Part shown: piece by piece, positions 33,224 to 40,607 of the stretch
Layout of the letters: every line of letters begins with the position of its first letter
Position numbering within the stretch: position 1 is the stretch's first letter
Assembly: GCF_029975155.1 (NCBI RefSeq)
Contig: NZ_JARKPQ010000324.1
Coordinates: forward strand, 1-64,000
DNA length: 64,000 bases
Source of the DNA: Propionicimonas sp.
Lineage (GTDB): Bacteria > Actinomycetota > Actinomycetes > Propionibacteriales > Propionibacteriaceae
Reading direction: 5' to 3'
Position numbers and translations under genes: made by a program
The notes under the pieces: generated by a model
The model's database searches: none
What the model saw: only the letters and a program-made list of their open reading frames with translations
What the model was told of the DNA's origin: nothing

Positions 33224-33934
33224 TCAGTGGCCGTGGGCCTGGTAGCGGCGGACGGCCTCGGCGACTCCGCCGGTCCACGCGGTGCCGTGACCGGGCAGGA
33301 CCCAGTGGGCGGTGATGCCGTCCAGCGCGGCCAGGGACGCGTCCGCCTGTCCGGGATCGTCGGTGAACGGCGCGGGCGACGGCCCGTCCGCGCCGGTGAG
33401 CACGTGCCGGGTGGTCAGCGCATCGCCCACGAACAGGGCGTCCACGCCCGGGAAGTGGTAGGCGACGCTCCCGGGCGAGTGGCCGGGCAGCGGGATGACC
33501 CGCGGCGCTCCCGGCACGTCGAGCGTCTGCGCGCCGGCAAAGGTCTCGACCGAGTCGAGGTAGGTCGTCCGGAGCCCGCCCTTGCGCGCGGCGTATGCCA
33601 GGAAGCGCAGCAGCGCGACAGGGCGCACGTCGCCCCAGCCCGTGGACGGCTTGCCCTCGCCCCGTGCGCGCCCGGCGTCCGCCTCGTGCACCCAGACGGG
33701 AACGCCGTGCTCGCGGAGGCGTTCGGCGAAGCCGATGTGGTCCTCGTCGCCGTGGGTGAGCAGGACGGCCCTGACGTCGGCGAGGGAGTGGCCCATCGCC
33801 TCCAGCTCCGCGAGGAACTCGCGCCACTGTCCGGCGAGTCCCGCGTCCACGACGGTGACGCCGGACCCGTCCGAAACCAGGTAGCAGGCCACGATGTCGT
33901 TGCCCACGCGATGCAGATTGGGTGCGAGTTCCAT
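33224..33934 (-). CDS. MBL-fold metallo-hydrolase
   Basis: 236-residue beta-lactamase-fold hydrolase. Metal motif 1 is LLTHGDEDHIG (H-x-D-x-D-H with the usual spacing HGDEDH), a later PGHSPGSVAYHFPG gives the third histidine, LFVGDALT gives the bridging aspartate, and VLPGHGTAW the last histidine. The set is complete for a di-metal site. The reaction is unknown: related proteins cleave lactones, thioesters or phosphodiesters. The gene is divergent from the TetR regulator at 34019, with a perfect operator-like palindrome between, and is the likely target of it. Confidence 0.88.
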   Translation of the reverse strand: MELAPNLHRVGNDIVACYLVSDGSGVTVVDAGLAGQWREFLAELEAMGHSLADVRAVLLTHGDEDHIGFAERLREHGVPVWVHEADAGRARGEGKPSTGWGDVRPVALLRFLAYAARKGGLRTTYLDSVETFAGAQTLDVPGAPRVIPLPGHSPGSVAYHFPGVDALFVGDALTTRHVLTGADGPSPAPFTDDPGQADASLAALDGITAHWVLPGHGTAWTGGVAEAVRRYQAHGH

Positions 33935-33959
33935 CTCGGCCGCCTTCCGGATCGGTTGT

Positions 33960-33982
33960 GATAGCTAAGGTAGGTAGCTATC
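33960..33982. promoter_or_regulatory. Operator-like palindrome between MBL and TetR genes
   Basis: Perfect 8-bp arms GATAGCTA and TAGCTATC with a seven-base spacer; a further half-site ATAGCTAA follows at 33983. It lies in the divergent promoter region between the hydrolase gene and the TetR gene and is a likely TetR binding site. Confidence 0.7.
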
Positions 33983-34018
33983 ATAGCTAATGTCAATAGC
34001 CATGAAGGGGGCCGATCA

Positions 34019-34591
34019 ATGCCCACTCCCGCCCGCACCTCGGTGGAGGGGATCGTCGCGGCCGGTCGCGCGATCCTCACCCGCGACGGACTCGAAGGGC
34101 TGACCATGCAACGCGTCGCGGCGGCGACCGGGGTGCGGGCGCCGTCCCTGTACAAGCGGGTGTCGGGACGGGCGGCCCTCGTCCGACTCGTGGCCGCGAA
34201 CGCCGTCACGGAGTTGGGGCGCGCCCTCGATGCGGCGGCGACGAGCGGCGATCCCGTCCGCGATCTCCGGGCGCAGGCGATCGCGCTGCGGACCTTCGCG
34301 CAGCGCGATCGCCATGCGTTCGCGCTGGTGTTCGCCCCGCCCGCCGAGGGCGGCGTGACCGACCCCGCTCTCCTGGCCGACGCGGCGGCTCCCGTCCTGA
34401 GGGTGGTCACCGATCTCGTCGGGCCCGTACAGGCACTCAGCGCCGCCCGAACGGTCACGGCCTGGGCGTCCGGATTCCTGCGCATGGAACTCGCCGGTGC
34501 CTTCCAGCTGGGTGGCGACGTCGATCAGGCCTTCGACTACGGCATCTCCTTGCTGGTGGACGCGCTGCGCGAGGAGGCGCGCCACTCCTGA
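34019..34591 (+). CDS. TetR/AcrR-family regulator
   Basis: 190-residue repressor. The N-terminal HTH begins EGIVAAGRAILTRDGLEGLTMQRVAAATGVRAPSLYKRV (by its ends EGIVAAGRA and APSLYKRV), and a TetR_C_33/WHG-like ligand domain follows. It probably represses the divergent MBL-fold hydrolase and itself through the GATAGCTA palindrome, releasing when a small molecule binds. The ligand is unknown. Confidence 0.88.
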   Translation: MPTPARTSVEGIVAAGRAILTRDGLEGLTMQRVAAATGVRAPSLYKRVSGRAALVRLVAANAVTELGRALDAAATSGDPVRDLRAQAIALRTFAQRDRHAFALVFAPPAEGGVTDPALLADAAAPVLRVVTDLVGPVQALSAARTVTAWASGFLRMELAGAFQLGGDVDQAFDYGISLLVDALREEARHS

Positions 34592-34631
34592 CTGTGAGTT
34601 GGCCCACCGTGTCGAGTGGACGAATTCACGG

Positions 34632-35048
34632 TCAGGAGACCCGTCGCAGCATCTCGAGATAGTGCGGGCTGTACATCAGCCCGAGGACGTTGCCGAACGG
34701 ATCGGCGACCACGGCGGTCACCCAGCCCTGGTCACCACGCTCGGTCGGCGGCTCCAGCACCGTAGCGCCGAGCGAGGCCAGGCGCTCGGCGGCGGCAGCC
34801 ACATCGTCGACGTGCCAGTACATGACGGCGCCGGCCGGGCGGGCCGAATCGAGGCCGGCCGGACGGTAGGTGCTGCTGATCAGGCCCAGTTCGTGCTGGT
34901 GGTCGCCGATCCGGAACTCGATGTAGGCAGGGTCCTCCAGGGACGGTCGTGCGAAGTACGGCTCGATGCCGAGGACCGCGCGGTACCAGGCGGTGGCGGC
35001 CGGGACGTCGTCGACGAAGAAGTTGATGGTGGTGAGTCCGTGCAGCAC
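34632..35048 (-). CDS. VOC-family (glyoxalase/bleomycin resistance) protein
   Basis: 138-residue protein from GTG 35048 with the two beta-alpha-beta-beta-beta modules of the vicinal oxygen chelate superfamily. LTTINFFVDDVPAATAWYRAVLG is the first module (residues 5-25, described by its ends) and VMYWHVDDVAAAAERLASLGATVLEPPTE the second, ending ADPFGNVLGLMYSP. Possible roles are glyoxalase-like isomerisation or antibiotic binding. It follows the TetR gene convergently and has no clear partner. Confidence 0.85.
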   Translation of the reverse strand: MLHGLTTINFFVDDVPAATAWYRAVLGIEPYFARPSLEDPAYIEFRIGDHQHELGLISSTYRPAGLDSARPAGAVMYWHVDDVAAAAERLASLGATVLEPPTERGDQGWVTAVVADPFGNVLGLMYSPHYLEMLRRVS

Positions 35049-35209
35049 GGCTGCTCCTTTCGGGATCAGTCCACGCTAGGCGGCATTTGGATCGACGAGA
35101 CAGGGCCAAACCCCTGGTCGTCGAGCAGTCCAAATGGCCGGGTCGCCGGCCTGGATGCCCTCGCTCCCTCCGTCCCAGCCGGCTGGTTCGTCGCCCGCTC
35201 TCCGCAGGA

Positions 35210-37126
35210 CTAGATGGCGTAGCCGGCTTCGAAACCCTCCACGACGGCGTCGCGGATCTTGCGCGGCCTCATGGCGTCGCCGACCAGCGTGAAGTCGATC
35301 CCGGCCGCCGACAGGGCCTCGCTCAGCGCGGTGTCGGGCTGGTAGCCGACCGCGATCACGACGGTGTCGAACGGTCCGAGGAGGCCGGTGTCGGTGACGA
35401 CCTCCCCCGCACGGATCTCGAGCACTCTGCGGCCGAACTCGAACCGGGTCGCCGTCTGCCTGATCCGGGCTTCCAGTGGTGCGCGCAGCGTGGGGGACAG
35501 GTCCGCCAGCATGTCGTCGGTGAGCTCGACGACCGTGACCTGGCTGCCCCGGCAGGCCAGCAGCTCGGCGGTCTCCACGCCCACCGATCCGGCACCGATC
35601 ACGGCGACGACGTTCCCCACGTGGGCCCGGTCGAGCAGGACGTCCTCCGCGGTCACCACCGTGGGCGAGTCGATGCCCGGAATGGCCGGGCGGACAGGAT
35701 CGGATCCGGTGGCGACGATGATCCGGTCGGCGCCGCACCGGCCGAGGAACTCCGCGTCGACCGGGTGGCCGACGAACACGTCCACCCCGGTCGTGGCCAG
35801 CATGTTCTTCTCGTAGACCAGGCAGGCCCCCAGCTCGGACTTGAACGGGGGCCGGATGCCCGGCAGGACGTTGCCGCCGAGTTCGTCCGTGGCCTCGTAC
35901 AGCCGGACGTGGTTCCCGCGGGCCGCGGCCGTGCACGCGGCCTCCATTCCCGCGAGTCCGCCGCCGACCACGACGACCTCCTTCGGCGTGCCCGACCTCT
36001 GCGTGAGGTCGTAGTCGAGTTCGTGGCCGGTGAGCGGGTTGTACAGGCAGGAGACGGGCTTGCCGTCCATGAGTTCGCTCAGGCAGTGGTTGCAGGTCAG
36101 GCAGATCCGGATCTGGTCGCGCTGGCCGTCCCTCGCCTTCCGGTAGAAGTCGGGGTCGCAGATCAGCGCGCGTCCGGTGGCGACGAGGTCCGCCTTGCCG
36201 GAGGCGATCACCGCGTCGGCGAACTCGGGTGTCTTGATCCGGTTCGCCACCGCCACCGGAACCGCGGCGGAGACGGCCTGCTTGATCGCGGCCGCGTCGT
36301 CCACGAAGGTGCCCAGCGGATCCCACGGGCCGCCGGCCACCCGGTTGGTCTCGTAGGTGGAGCCGGAGACGCTGATCGCGTCGATGCCGTGCTCCACGAG
36401 CAGCGCGCAGAGCTCGCCGGAGTCGGCGACCGTGAGTCCGTCCGGCAGGAACTCGTCGGCGGAGATCCGGTAGATCAGCGGGTAGTCGCGGCCCAGGGCG
36501 GCGCGCAACCCGTCCACGATCTCCAGGGGGAACCTCGCCCGGCCGGCCTTGTCCCGCCCGTACTCGTCGTCGCGGTGGTTGGTGTGCGGCGACAGGAACT
36601 GGTTGAGCAGGTAGCCGTGCGCGCCATGGATCTCGATCGCGTCGAAGCCGGCTCGCCGGGCCAGCACTCCCGCGTTGGTGAACGCCTGCACGAGCTCGGC
36701 GATCTCGGGGACGGTGAGCTCGTGCGGCATCGTCCGCATCACCGGACAGGGGATCGGCGACGGCGCGACCACGGTGCCGCCGGTCACCGCCGCGTTGGCC
36801 TGGCGTCCGCCGTGGAACAGCTGGACGGCGATCCGTCCCCCGGCGTCGTGGACCGCCTGGGTCAGGCGCTGCAACCCCGGCAGCAGTCCGTCGTGGTCGA
36901 TGCCGAACTGGTTGGGGAATCCCTTCCCGGTCGGGTGGACGTACGCGGCCTCGGTGATGTTGAGCGCAACCCCGCCCCTGGCGCGAGCCACGTGATACGC
37001 GATGAACCGGTCTGTGACGGAACCGTCGAGCCCGCAGAGATTGACGACCATCGGCGGCATGATCCCGCGATGCGGCAGCTCCAGGCTGCCGATCGTCACG
37101 GGAGTGAAGAGATGCTGTGTACTCAT
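35210..37126 (-). CDS. NADH:flavin oxidoreductase, 2,4-dienoyl-CoA-reductase type
   Basis: 638-residue fused flavoprotein. Residues 1-370 form the old-yellow-enzyme TIM barrel with FMN, with FDAIEIHGAHGYLLNQFLSP. A [4Fe-4S] cluster site follows with cysteines in CLTCNHC and later VSCLYNP. The C-terminal half has an FAD loop VVVGGGLAGMEAA (about residue 390) and an NAD(P) loop VAVIGAGSVGVETAELL (about 510). This architecture is that of FadH / trimethylamine dehydrogenase-like enzymes, which pass electrons from NADPH via FAD, FeS and FMN to an enoyl or enone substrate. GGAGG precedes ATG 37126 by eight bases, and an operator-like palindrome lies just upstream. The natural substrate is unknown. 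Confidence 0.9.
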   Translation of the reverse strand: MSTQHLFTPVTIGSLELPHRGIMPPMVVNLCGLDGSVTDRFIAYHVARARGGVALNITEAAYVHPTGKGFPNQFGIDHDGLLPGLQRLTQAVHDAGGRIAVQLFHGGRQANAAVTGGTVVAPSPIPCPVMRTMPHELTVPEIAELVQAFTNAGVLARRAGFDAIEIHGAHGYLLNQFLSPHTNHRDDEYGRDKAGRARFPLEIVDGLRAALGRDYPLIYRISADEFLPDGLTVADSGELCALLVEHGIDAISVSGSTYETNRVAGGPWDPLGTFVDDAAAIKQAVSAAVPVAVANRIKTPEFADAVIASGKADLVATGRALICDPDFYRKARDGQRDQIRICLTCNHCLSELMDGKPVSCLYNPLTGHELDYDLTQRSGTPKEVVVVGGGLAGMEAACTAAARGNHVRLYEATDELGGNVLPGIRPPFKSELGACLVYEKNMLATTGVDVFVGHPVDAEFLGRCGADRIIVATGSDPVRPAIPGIDSPTVVTAEDVLLDRAHVGNVVAVIGAGSVGVETAELLACRGSQVTVVELTDDMLADLSPTLRAPLEARIRQTATRFEFGRRVLEIRAGEVVTDTGLLGPFDTVVIAVGYQPDTALSEALSAAGIDFTLVGDAMRPRKIRDAVVEGFEAGYAI

Positions 37127-37139
37127 TTTCGCGACCTCC

Positions 37140-37157
37140 CACGACATCGTTGTCGTG
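37140..37157. promoter_or_regulatory. Operator-like palindrome upstream of the flavin reductase
   Basis: CACGACATCGTTGTCGTG: perfect 7-bp arms around TCGT, starting 14 bases upstream of the reductase start codon. No regulator gene is adjacent except the TetR genes at 34019 and 38693, which have their own palindromes. Confidence 0.5.
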
Positions 37158-37490
37158 ATTCAAGGCTACGTGTCCCGCGGCCGGTGAGCTCCCCGGGTGG
37201 GAGTACGTGCAGCCGGTCGGAGCCCGCCTGCAACGGGTTGCAGACCCCTGACGCGATCTGGCCACGCGGCGCGTCCGCCTCGTCACTGGAGTCACAGCTG
37301 GGCCCTCGCCTGGCCAGATCGCGACACGGTCCGATCGCGGCGACGCAGGCGCCTCCCGTCGGCAGTGTTCCCGGTCGTCCGGGGTCGTGTCGCGATCTGG
37401 CCACGCGAGCACGTGGATGTGACGGCGGGGACTCGTGGGACTGCTGGAGTGGCCGGATCGCGACAGCGCGTCCCGGGCGCGGCGACGACG
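37158..37490. other. Intergenic region with copies of a TGTCGCGATCTGGCCA motif
   Basis: No gene is seen. TGGCCAGATCGCGACAC (37311-37327) and GTGTCGCGATCTGGCCA (37387-37403) form a perfect 17-bp inverted repeat with about 59 bases between. Further copies are at about 37250 (GCGATCTGGCCACGCG) and 37450 (GGCCGGATCGCGACAG). It could be a third small palindromic repeat family or a cruciform regulatory site between the reductase and glycosyltransferase genes. Confidence 0.6.
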
Positions 37491-38696
37491 TCAGGAGGCG
37501 ACGATCCGCTCGATGGTGCCGATCGCGGTGCTGACGCCGTCCTCTACGACGACTCTCCGACGCAGGGTGGTCGCCTCGGCGAGGGCGTCCCGTACGGCGC
37601 TGGCGCTGGGTCTGCGCGGGTTGAGTGGCGCGGACGCGATCCCCAGCGTGCGGAGCCGGCTCGCCCAGAAGGGCTGGTCCAGGGTGAACGGCACGGGGAT
37701 GGACGGGACGCCGGAGCGGGCGGCCTGGTGGGTGGTGCCGGCTCCGCAGTGGTGGACGATGGCTGCGCAGCGGGGGAAGAGCCAGTCGTGGGGGACCCAG
37801 CCGACCGGGTGGACGTTGTCGGGCAGGTCGGTGTCCGCGAGCCCGGCCCAGCCCGACGACAGCAGCACCCGGTGTGCGGACAGGCCCTCGAGGAGCGCGT
37901 CGCGGAGGGCGGTGGTGCCGGCGAAGCCCGCCATGGAGCCGAAGCCGACGTAGACGGGCGGCTCGCCGGCAGCGAGGAAGGCGGCCAGGTCCGCCGGCGG
38001 CTGCCAGCCGGGGTCGGCGGGCAGCCGCCACGGTCCGGTGATGGTCGCGTCGGGATGGGTCCAGTCCGCGGAGGCAGGCACGAGGACGGGCGACCAGGCC
38101 AGCAGGATGGGCACGTCGTCCCAGACGAGGCGGAGTCCGGGCCGGCCGAGTTCGCGGCGGACGCGGTTGATCCCGCTCCGGAAGGACAGGTCCCCGATCC
38201 AGGCGATGGCCGTGGCCGACGGCCGGTTCAGCCAGCGCGGGATCCCGGTCAGGCCGGAGGCCGGCGGCGGGTAGTCCCGGGTGGCCAGGGACGGCTGCAG
38301 CTGCGCGAAGATCAGCGGAATGCCCCGCTCCTGGGTGACGGAGGCGGCGTGGTAGACCGCCAGGGTGGACGCCACGACCGCGTCGGCTCCTTCGGCCGCG
38401 GCGTCGATCGCCTCGATCCAGGCGCGGGTGTTGAACCGGGCGATCGCGGCGAGCATCCGCATCGATGCGCGCCCGGACGAGATCGCCTCGTCCCAGCCGT
38501 GCGACCCCGCCGTGACGATGGATCGCGCGCTGCCGGGCAGCACCCGGAAGTCCAGTCCGAGCCGGGACGCGTCGGCCTCGGCGCCGTGGTCGGTGACCAG
38601 CACCACCTGGTGCCCGGCCCGGCGCAGGCCGGCGGCGAGCGCCACCAGCGGCTGGGTGTCCCCGGTGCTGCCGTAGCCGGTCACCACGATTCTCAT
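37491..38696 (-). CDS. UGT-type glycosyltransferase (GtfA/MGT-like), copy 1
   Basis: 401-residue GT-B fold glycosyltransferase of family GT1. The N-terminal domain begins VVTGYGSTGDTQPLVALAAGLRRAGHQVVLV (by its ends VVTGYGSTGDTQP and VVLV), the acceptor-binding half. The donor-binding half has VYVGFGSM and the C-terminal WLFPRCAAIVHHCGAGTTHQAA, the PSPG-like nucleotide-sugar motif (HHCGAGT). Such enzymes glycosylate sterols, macrolides or glycopeptides. The gene overlaps the TetR gene by four bases (ATGA) and is its probable target. It is a paralogue of 58312-59547, which shares the same architecture and neighbour. Confidence 0.9.
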   Translation of the reverse strand: MRIVVTGYGSTGDTQPLVALAAGLRRAGHQVVLVTDHGAEADASRLGLDFRVLPGSARSIVTAGSHGWDEAISSGRASMRMLAAIARFNTRAWIEAIDAAAEGADAVVASTLAVYHAASVTQERGIPLIFAQLQPSLATRDYPPPASGLTGIPRWLNRPSATAIAWIGDLSFRSGINRVRRELGRPGLRLVWDDVPILLAWSPVLVPASADWTHPDATITGPWRLPADPGWQPPADLAAFLAAGEPPVYVGFGSMAGFAGTTALRDALLEGLSAHRVLLSSGWAGLADTDLPDNVHPVGWVPHDWLFPRCAAIVHHCGAGTTHQAARSGVPSIPVPFTLDQPFWASRLRTLGIASAPLNPRRPSASAVRDALAEATTLRRRVVVEDGVSTAIGTIERIVAS

Positions 38697-39283
38697 GACG
38701 TCTCCCCGGTCTCGAACGGCGCGCACTGGGCCTCGACGATCCGGCGCAGCAGGCGGCGGGCGTCGTCGGGGTCGTAGGAGCTGGCGGCCAGGCCGTACGC
38801 CATGGCCGAGTACGCCAGCCAGATCGTCCACGTCGCCAGCTGGGCCGGCGACTCGTCGCCCAGTCCGTCGTCGGGGAAGAGGGCACGGATCGCGTCCAGG
38901 ACGCCGGTGAGGCGCCGAAGGTTGGCCTCGTGCTCGGCGGCCCGCAGATAGGCCACAAAGTAGTCGCGGATCGCGTCGGACATGGCGATCGCGGCCTCGA
39001 GCAGGGTGCCCAGATAGGCCCAGACCCGCTCGGTGACCGACTCCGAGTCCGCGCCGGCCCGCGCGATCAGGTGCAGCGAGATCGCGGTCGACCGCTCCTC
39101 CCACGCGCGCAGGAACAGCGCGTCCTTGCTGCCCACCTTGGCGACCGTGCCGACCGCGACCCCGGCCTTCGCGGCGATCTGCGGGACCGTCGTCGCCCGG
39201 TAGCCCTGCGTCCAGAACAACTCCGTCGCCGCCGCCATCACCACCCGGTCCCGCTCAGCCTGCTGTTCCGCTCGAACACCCAT
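38693..39283 (-). CDS. TetR-family regulator of glycosyltransferase copy 1
   Basis: 196-residue regulator. HTH: RVVMAAATELFWTQGYRATTVPQIAAKAGVAVGTVAKVGSKDALFLRAWEE (by its ends). The C-terminal domain with VTERVWAYLGTLLEAAIAMSDAIRDYFVAYLR closely resembles the regulator at 59544, as does the C-terminal IVEAQCAPFET. The stop overlaps the glycosyltransferase start. A 16-bp palindrome sits 18 bases upstream of ATG 39283 and is the likely autoregulatory operator. The ligand is unknown; it may be the acceptor of the glycosyltransferase. Confidence 0.9.
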   Translation of the reverse strand: MGVRAEQQAERDRVVMAAATELFWTQGYRATTVPQIAAKAGVAVGTVAKVGSKDALFLRAWEERSTAISLHLIARAGADSESVTERVWAYLGTLLEAAIAMSDAIRDYFVAYLRAAEHEANLRRLTGVLDAIRALFPDDGLGDESPAQLATWTIWLAYSAMAYGLAASSYDPDDARRLLRRIVEAQCAPFETGETS

Positions 39284-39300
39284 GTGAAGCCGCCTAAAAG

Positions 39301-39316
39301 TGTGAACGCATTCACA
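39301..39316. promoter_or_regulatory. Operator of the TetR/glycosyltransferase copy 1 module
   Basis: TGTGAACGCATTCACA has perfect arms TGTGAA / TTCACA. The core GAACGC(G/A)TTC resembles the operator at 60165 of the paralogous module. Confidence 0.65.
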
Positions 39317-39367
39317 GTATTGGGCGGCGTGACCGTGCGCAAACTGCCGGCCCGCGGCCGGGGCTGA

Positions 39368-40069
39368 CTACGCCGGACTGGCGGGCGTGCGGCGGGCGAG
39401 CAGGACGGCGTCGCTCACCTGCAGCGTCTCGCCGTCCCGGGTCATGGTCCGCGGCCGCTGCTCGACCACGAGGGCTTCGAAGTCGTCGGTCAGCGCTGGC
39501 AGCAACTCCTCCGCGAAGAACATGGCGCTGCGCCGGCCGGGGCTGATCCGATCGGCAAGCTCTGGCGTGGGCGCATGGCCGACGACCAGGAGATGCCCGC
39601 CGGGTGCGACGGCGTGGGAGATCCGGCGGACGACGTCGGACATCCCGCCGTTCGGCGGGTGCAGGAAGTGGGTCGTGACCAGGTCGTAGGACCGGCCGTC
39701 CGCCGCGAAGCTGCGGGCGTCCACCTGCCACCAGTCGACCCGGTCGGCCACGCCCGCCTGCTCGGCGTGGCGAGCGGCCCGGGCCAGCCCCTTGGCCGAG
39801 AAGTCCGCGCCGGTGACCCGCCAGCCGTGTCGCGCCAGCCAGACCACGTCACCGCCCTCGCCGCAACCGAGGTCGAGCGCGGTCCCCGGTGCCAGACGGG
39901 ACGCCTCGGCCACCAGTTGCGCGTTCGCGTGCCCGCTCCAGACCTGCTGCTCGCCCGAGTACCGCTCGTCCCAGCCGTCCGGCTCGAAGAATGCCCGCTC
40001 CTCTTCGTCGCTCGGCTCCGACCCTTCGGACGCGGGCCGGGCGGCGGGTTGCGGGGCAGTGGGATCCAT
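39368..40069 (-). CDS. SAM-dependent methyltransferase (TehB/thiopurine-like class I)
   Basis: 233-residue class I methyltransferase. The SAM site is TALDLGCGEGGDVVWLARHGWRVTGADFS (by its ends ALDLGCGEGGD and VTGADFS), with the acidic ribose-binding residue in GADFS, and motif IV VTTHFLHPPNG follows. The N-terminus (FFEPDGWDERYSGEQQVWSGHANAQLV) matches the bacterial TehB-like/class I group that often methylates small molecules. Substrate unknown. It lies on the same strand as the HU gene but 115 bases further on, with no operon link apparent. Confidence 0.88.
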   Translation of the reverse strand: MDPTAPQPAARPASEGSEPSDEEERAFFEPDGWDERYSGEQQVWSGHANAQLVAEASRLAPGTALDLGCGEGGDVVWLARHGWRVTGADFSAKGLARAARHAEQAGVADRVDWWQVDARSFAADGRSYDLVTTHFLHPPNGGMSDVVRRISHAVAPGGHLLVVGHAPTPELADRISPGRRSAMFFAEELLPALTDDFEALVVEQRPRTMTRDGETLQVSDAVLLARRTPASPA

Positions 40070-40184
40070 GCCCCCAACCCTGCGCGCTCGGGGCGAGTTC
40101 GGCAAGCAGGCTTGTGGAATCGGCAAGGTCCCGCCTGGCGGCTCCTGCGTGGGCTCGATGCGATGGTGCCCGGTCACTCGACCC

Positions 40185-40472
40185 TCACCTCGCCCGGGCG
40201 CCGGCCACGAGCCGGCGGAAGCCCGCGGCGGCCTTGAACGCCGGCACGACCCCGGCCGGAATCTCGATGCTCTGACCGGTCTGAGGGTTGCGTCCCGTGC
40301 GGGCGGACCGGTCCCGGCGCTCGAAGGTGCCGAAGCCCGCGACGGCGACTCGCTCGCCGCCGGCCACCGCCGCCGCGATCTCCTCGAACGCGGCGGCGAG
40401 CACTGCGTCCACGGCCTTCGGGCTCAGGTCGGTCCTGCCGGACACGGTGCCGGCGAGTGTGGTTCGGTTCAT
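40185..40472 (-). CDS. HU-family DNA-binding protein, divergent from the zinc surface gene
   Basis: 95-residue HU/IHF-fold protein. It begins MNRTTLAGTVSGRTDLSPKAVDAVL and has the beta-arm region GFGTFERRDRSARTGRNPQTGQ, including the conserved RNPQTG tip, and ends IPAGVVPAFKAAAGFRRLVAG. It is close to the usual HU length (90-95), lacks the long Lys/Ala tail of mycobacterial HU, and is probably an accessory paralogue. AGGAGAC precedes ATG 40472. It shares a promoter region with the surface protein gene, and a Zur-like box lies in that region, so HU may be repressed when zinc is plentiful. Confidence 0.85.
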   Translation of the reverse strand: MNRTTLAGTVSGRTDLSPKAVDAVLAAAFEEIAAAVAGGERVAVAGFGTFERRDRSARTGRNPQTGQSIEIPAGVVPAFKAAAGFRRLVAGARAR

Positions 40473-40509
40473 GTGGGTCTCCTGTCTGGTGACGATCTTG
40501 TTGCAAATG

Positions 40510-40526
40510 ATAATGGTTTTCGTTAT
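40510..40526. promoter_or_regulatory. Zur-like box in the HU/surface-protein divergon
   Basis: ATAATGGTTTTCGTTAT lies in an AT-rich patch (40501-40526, TTGCAAATGATAATGGTTTT and on) amid GC-rich DNA. Arms ATAA-G / C-TTAT are palindromic and resemble actinobacterial Zur boxes (TGATAATxATTTTCATTATCA-like). The Zur gene is only about 4 kb away. It is placed to repress both divergent genes. Confidence 0.65.
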
Positions 40527-40607
40527 GGTCCGCGACAGAAGCTGCGACGTGGTCGCCAGCCCGCCGGCCCGGCTCGTCTGGTGTGCTCGCACGAAGAAAG
40601 GACCTGC

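Noticed and set aside
34019-37157. TetR gene at 34019 as regulator of the flavin reductase at 35210
   Set aside because: Its likely operator (GATAGCTA palindrome) is not present upstream of the reductase, which has a different palindrome (CACGACA/TGTCGTG).
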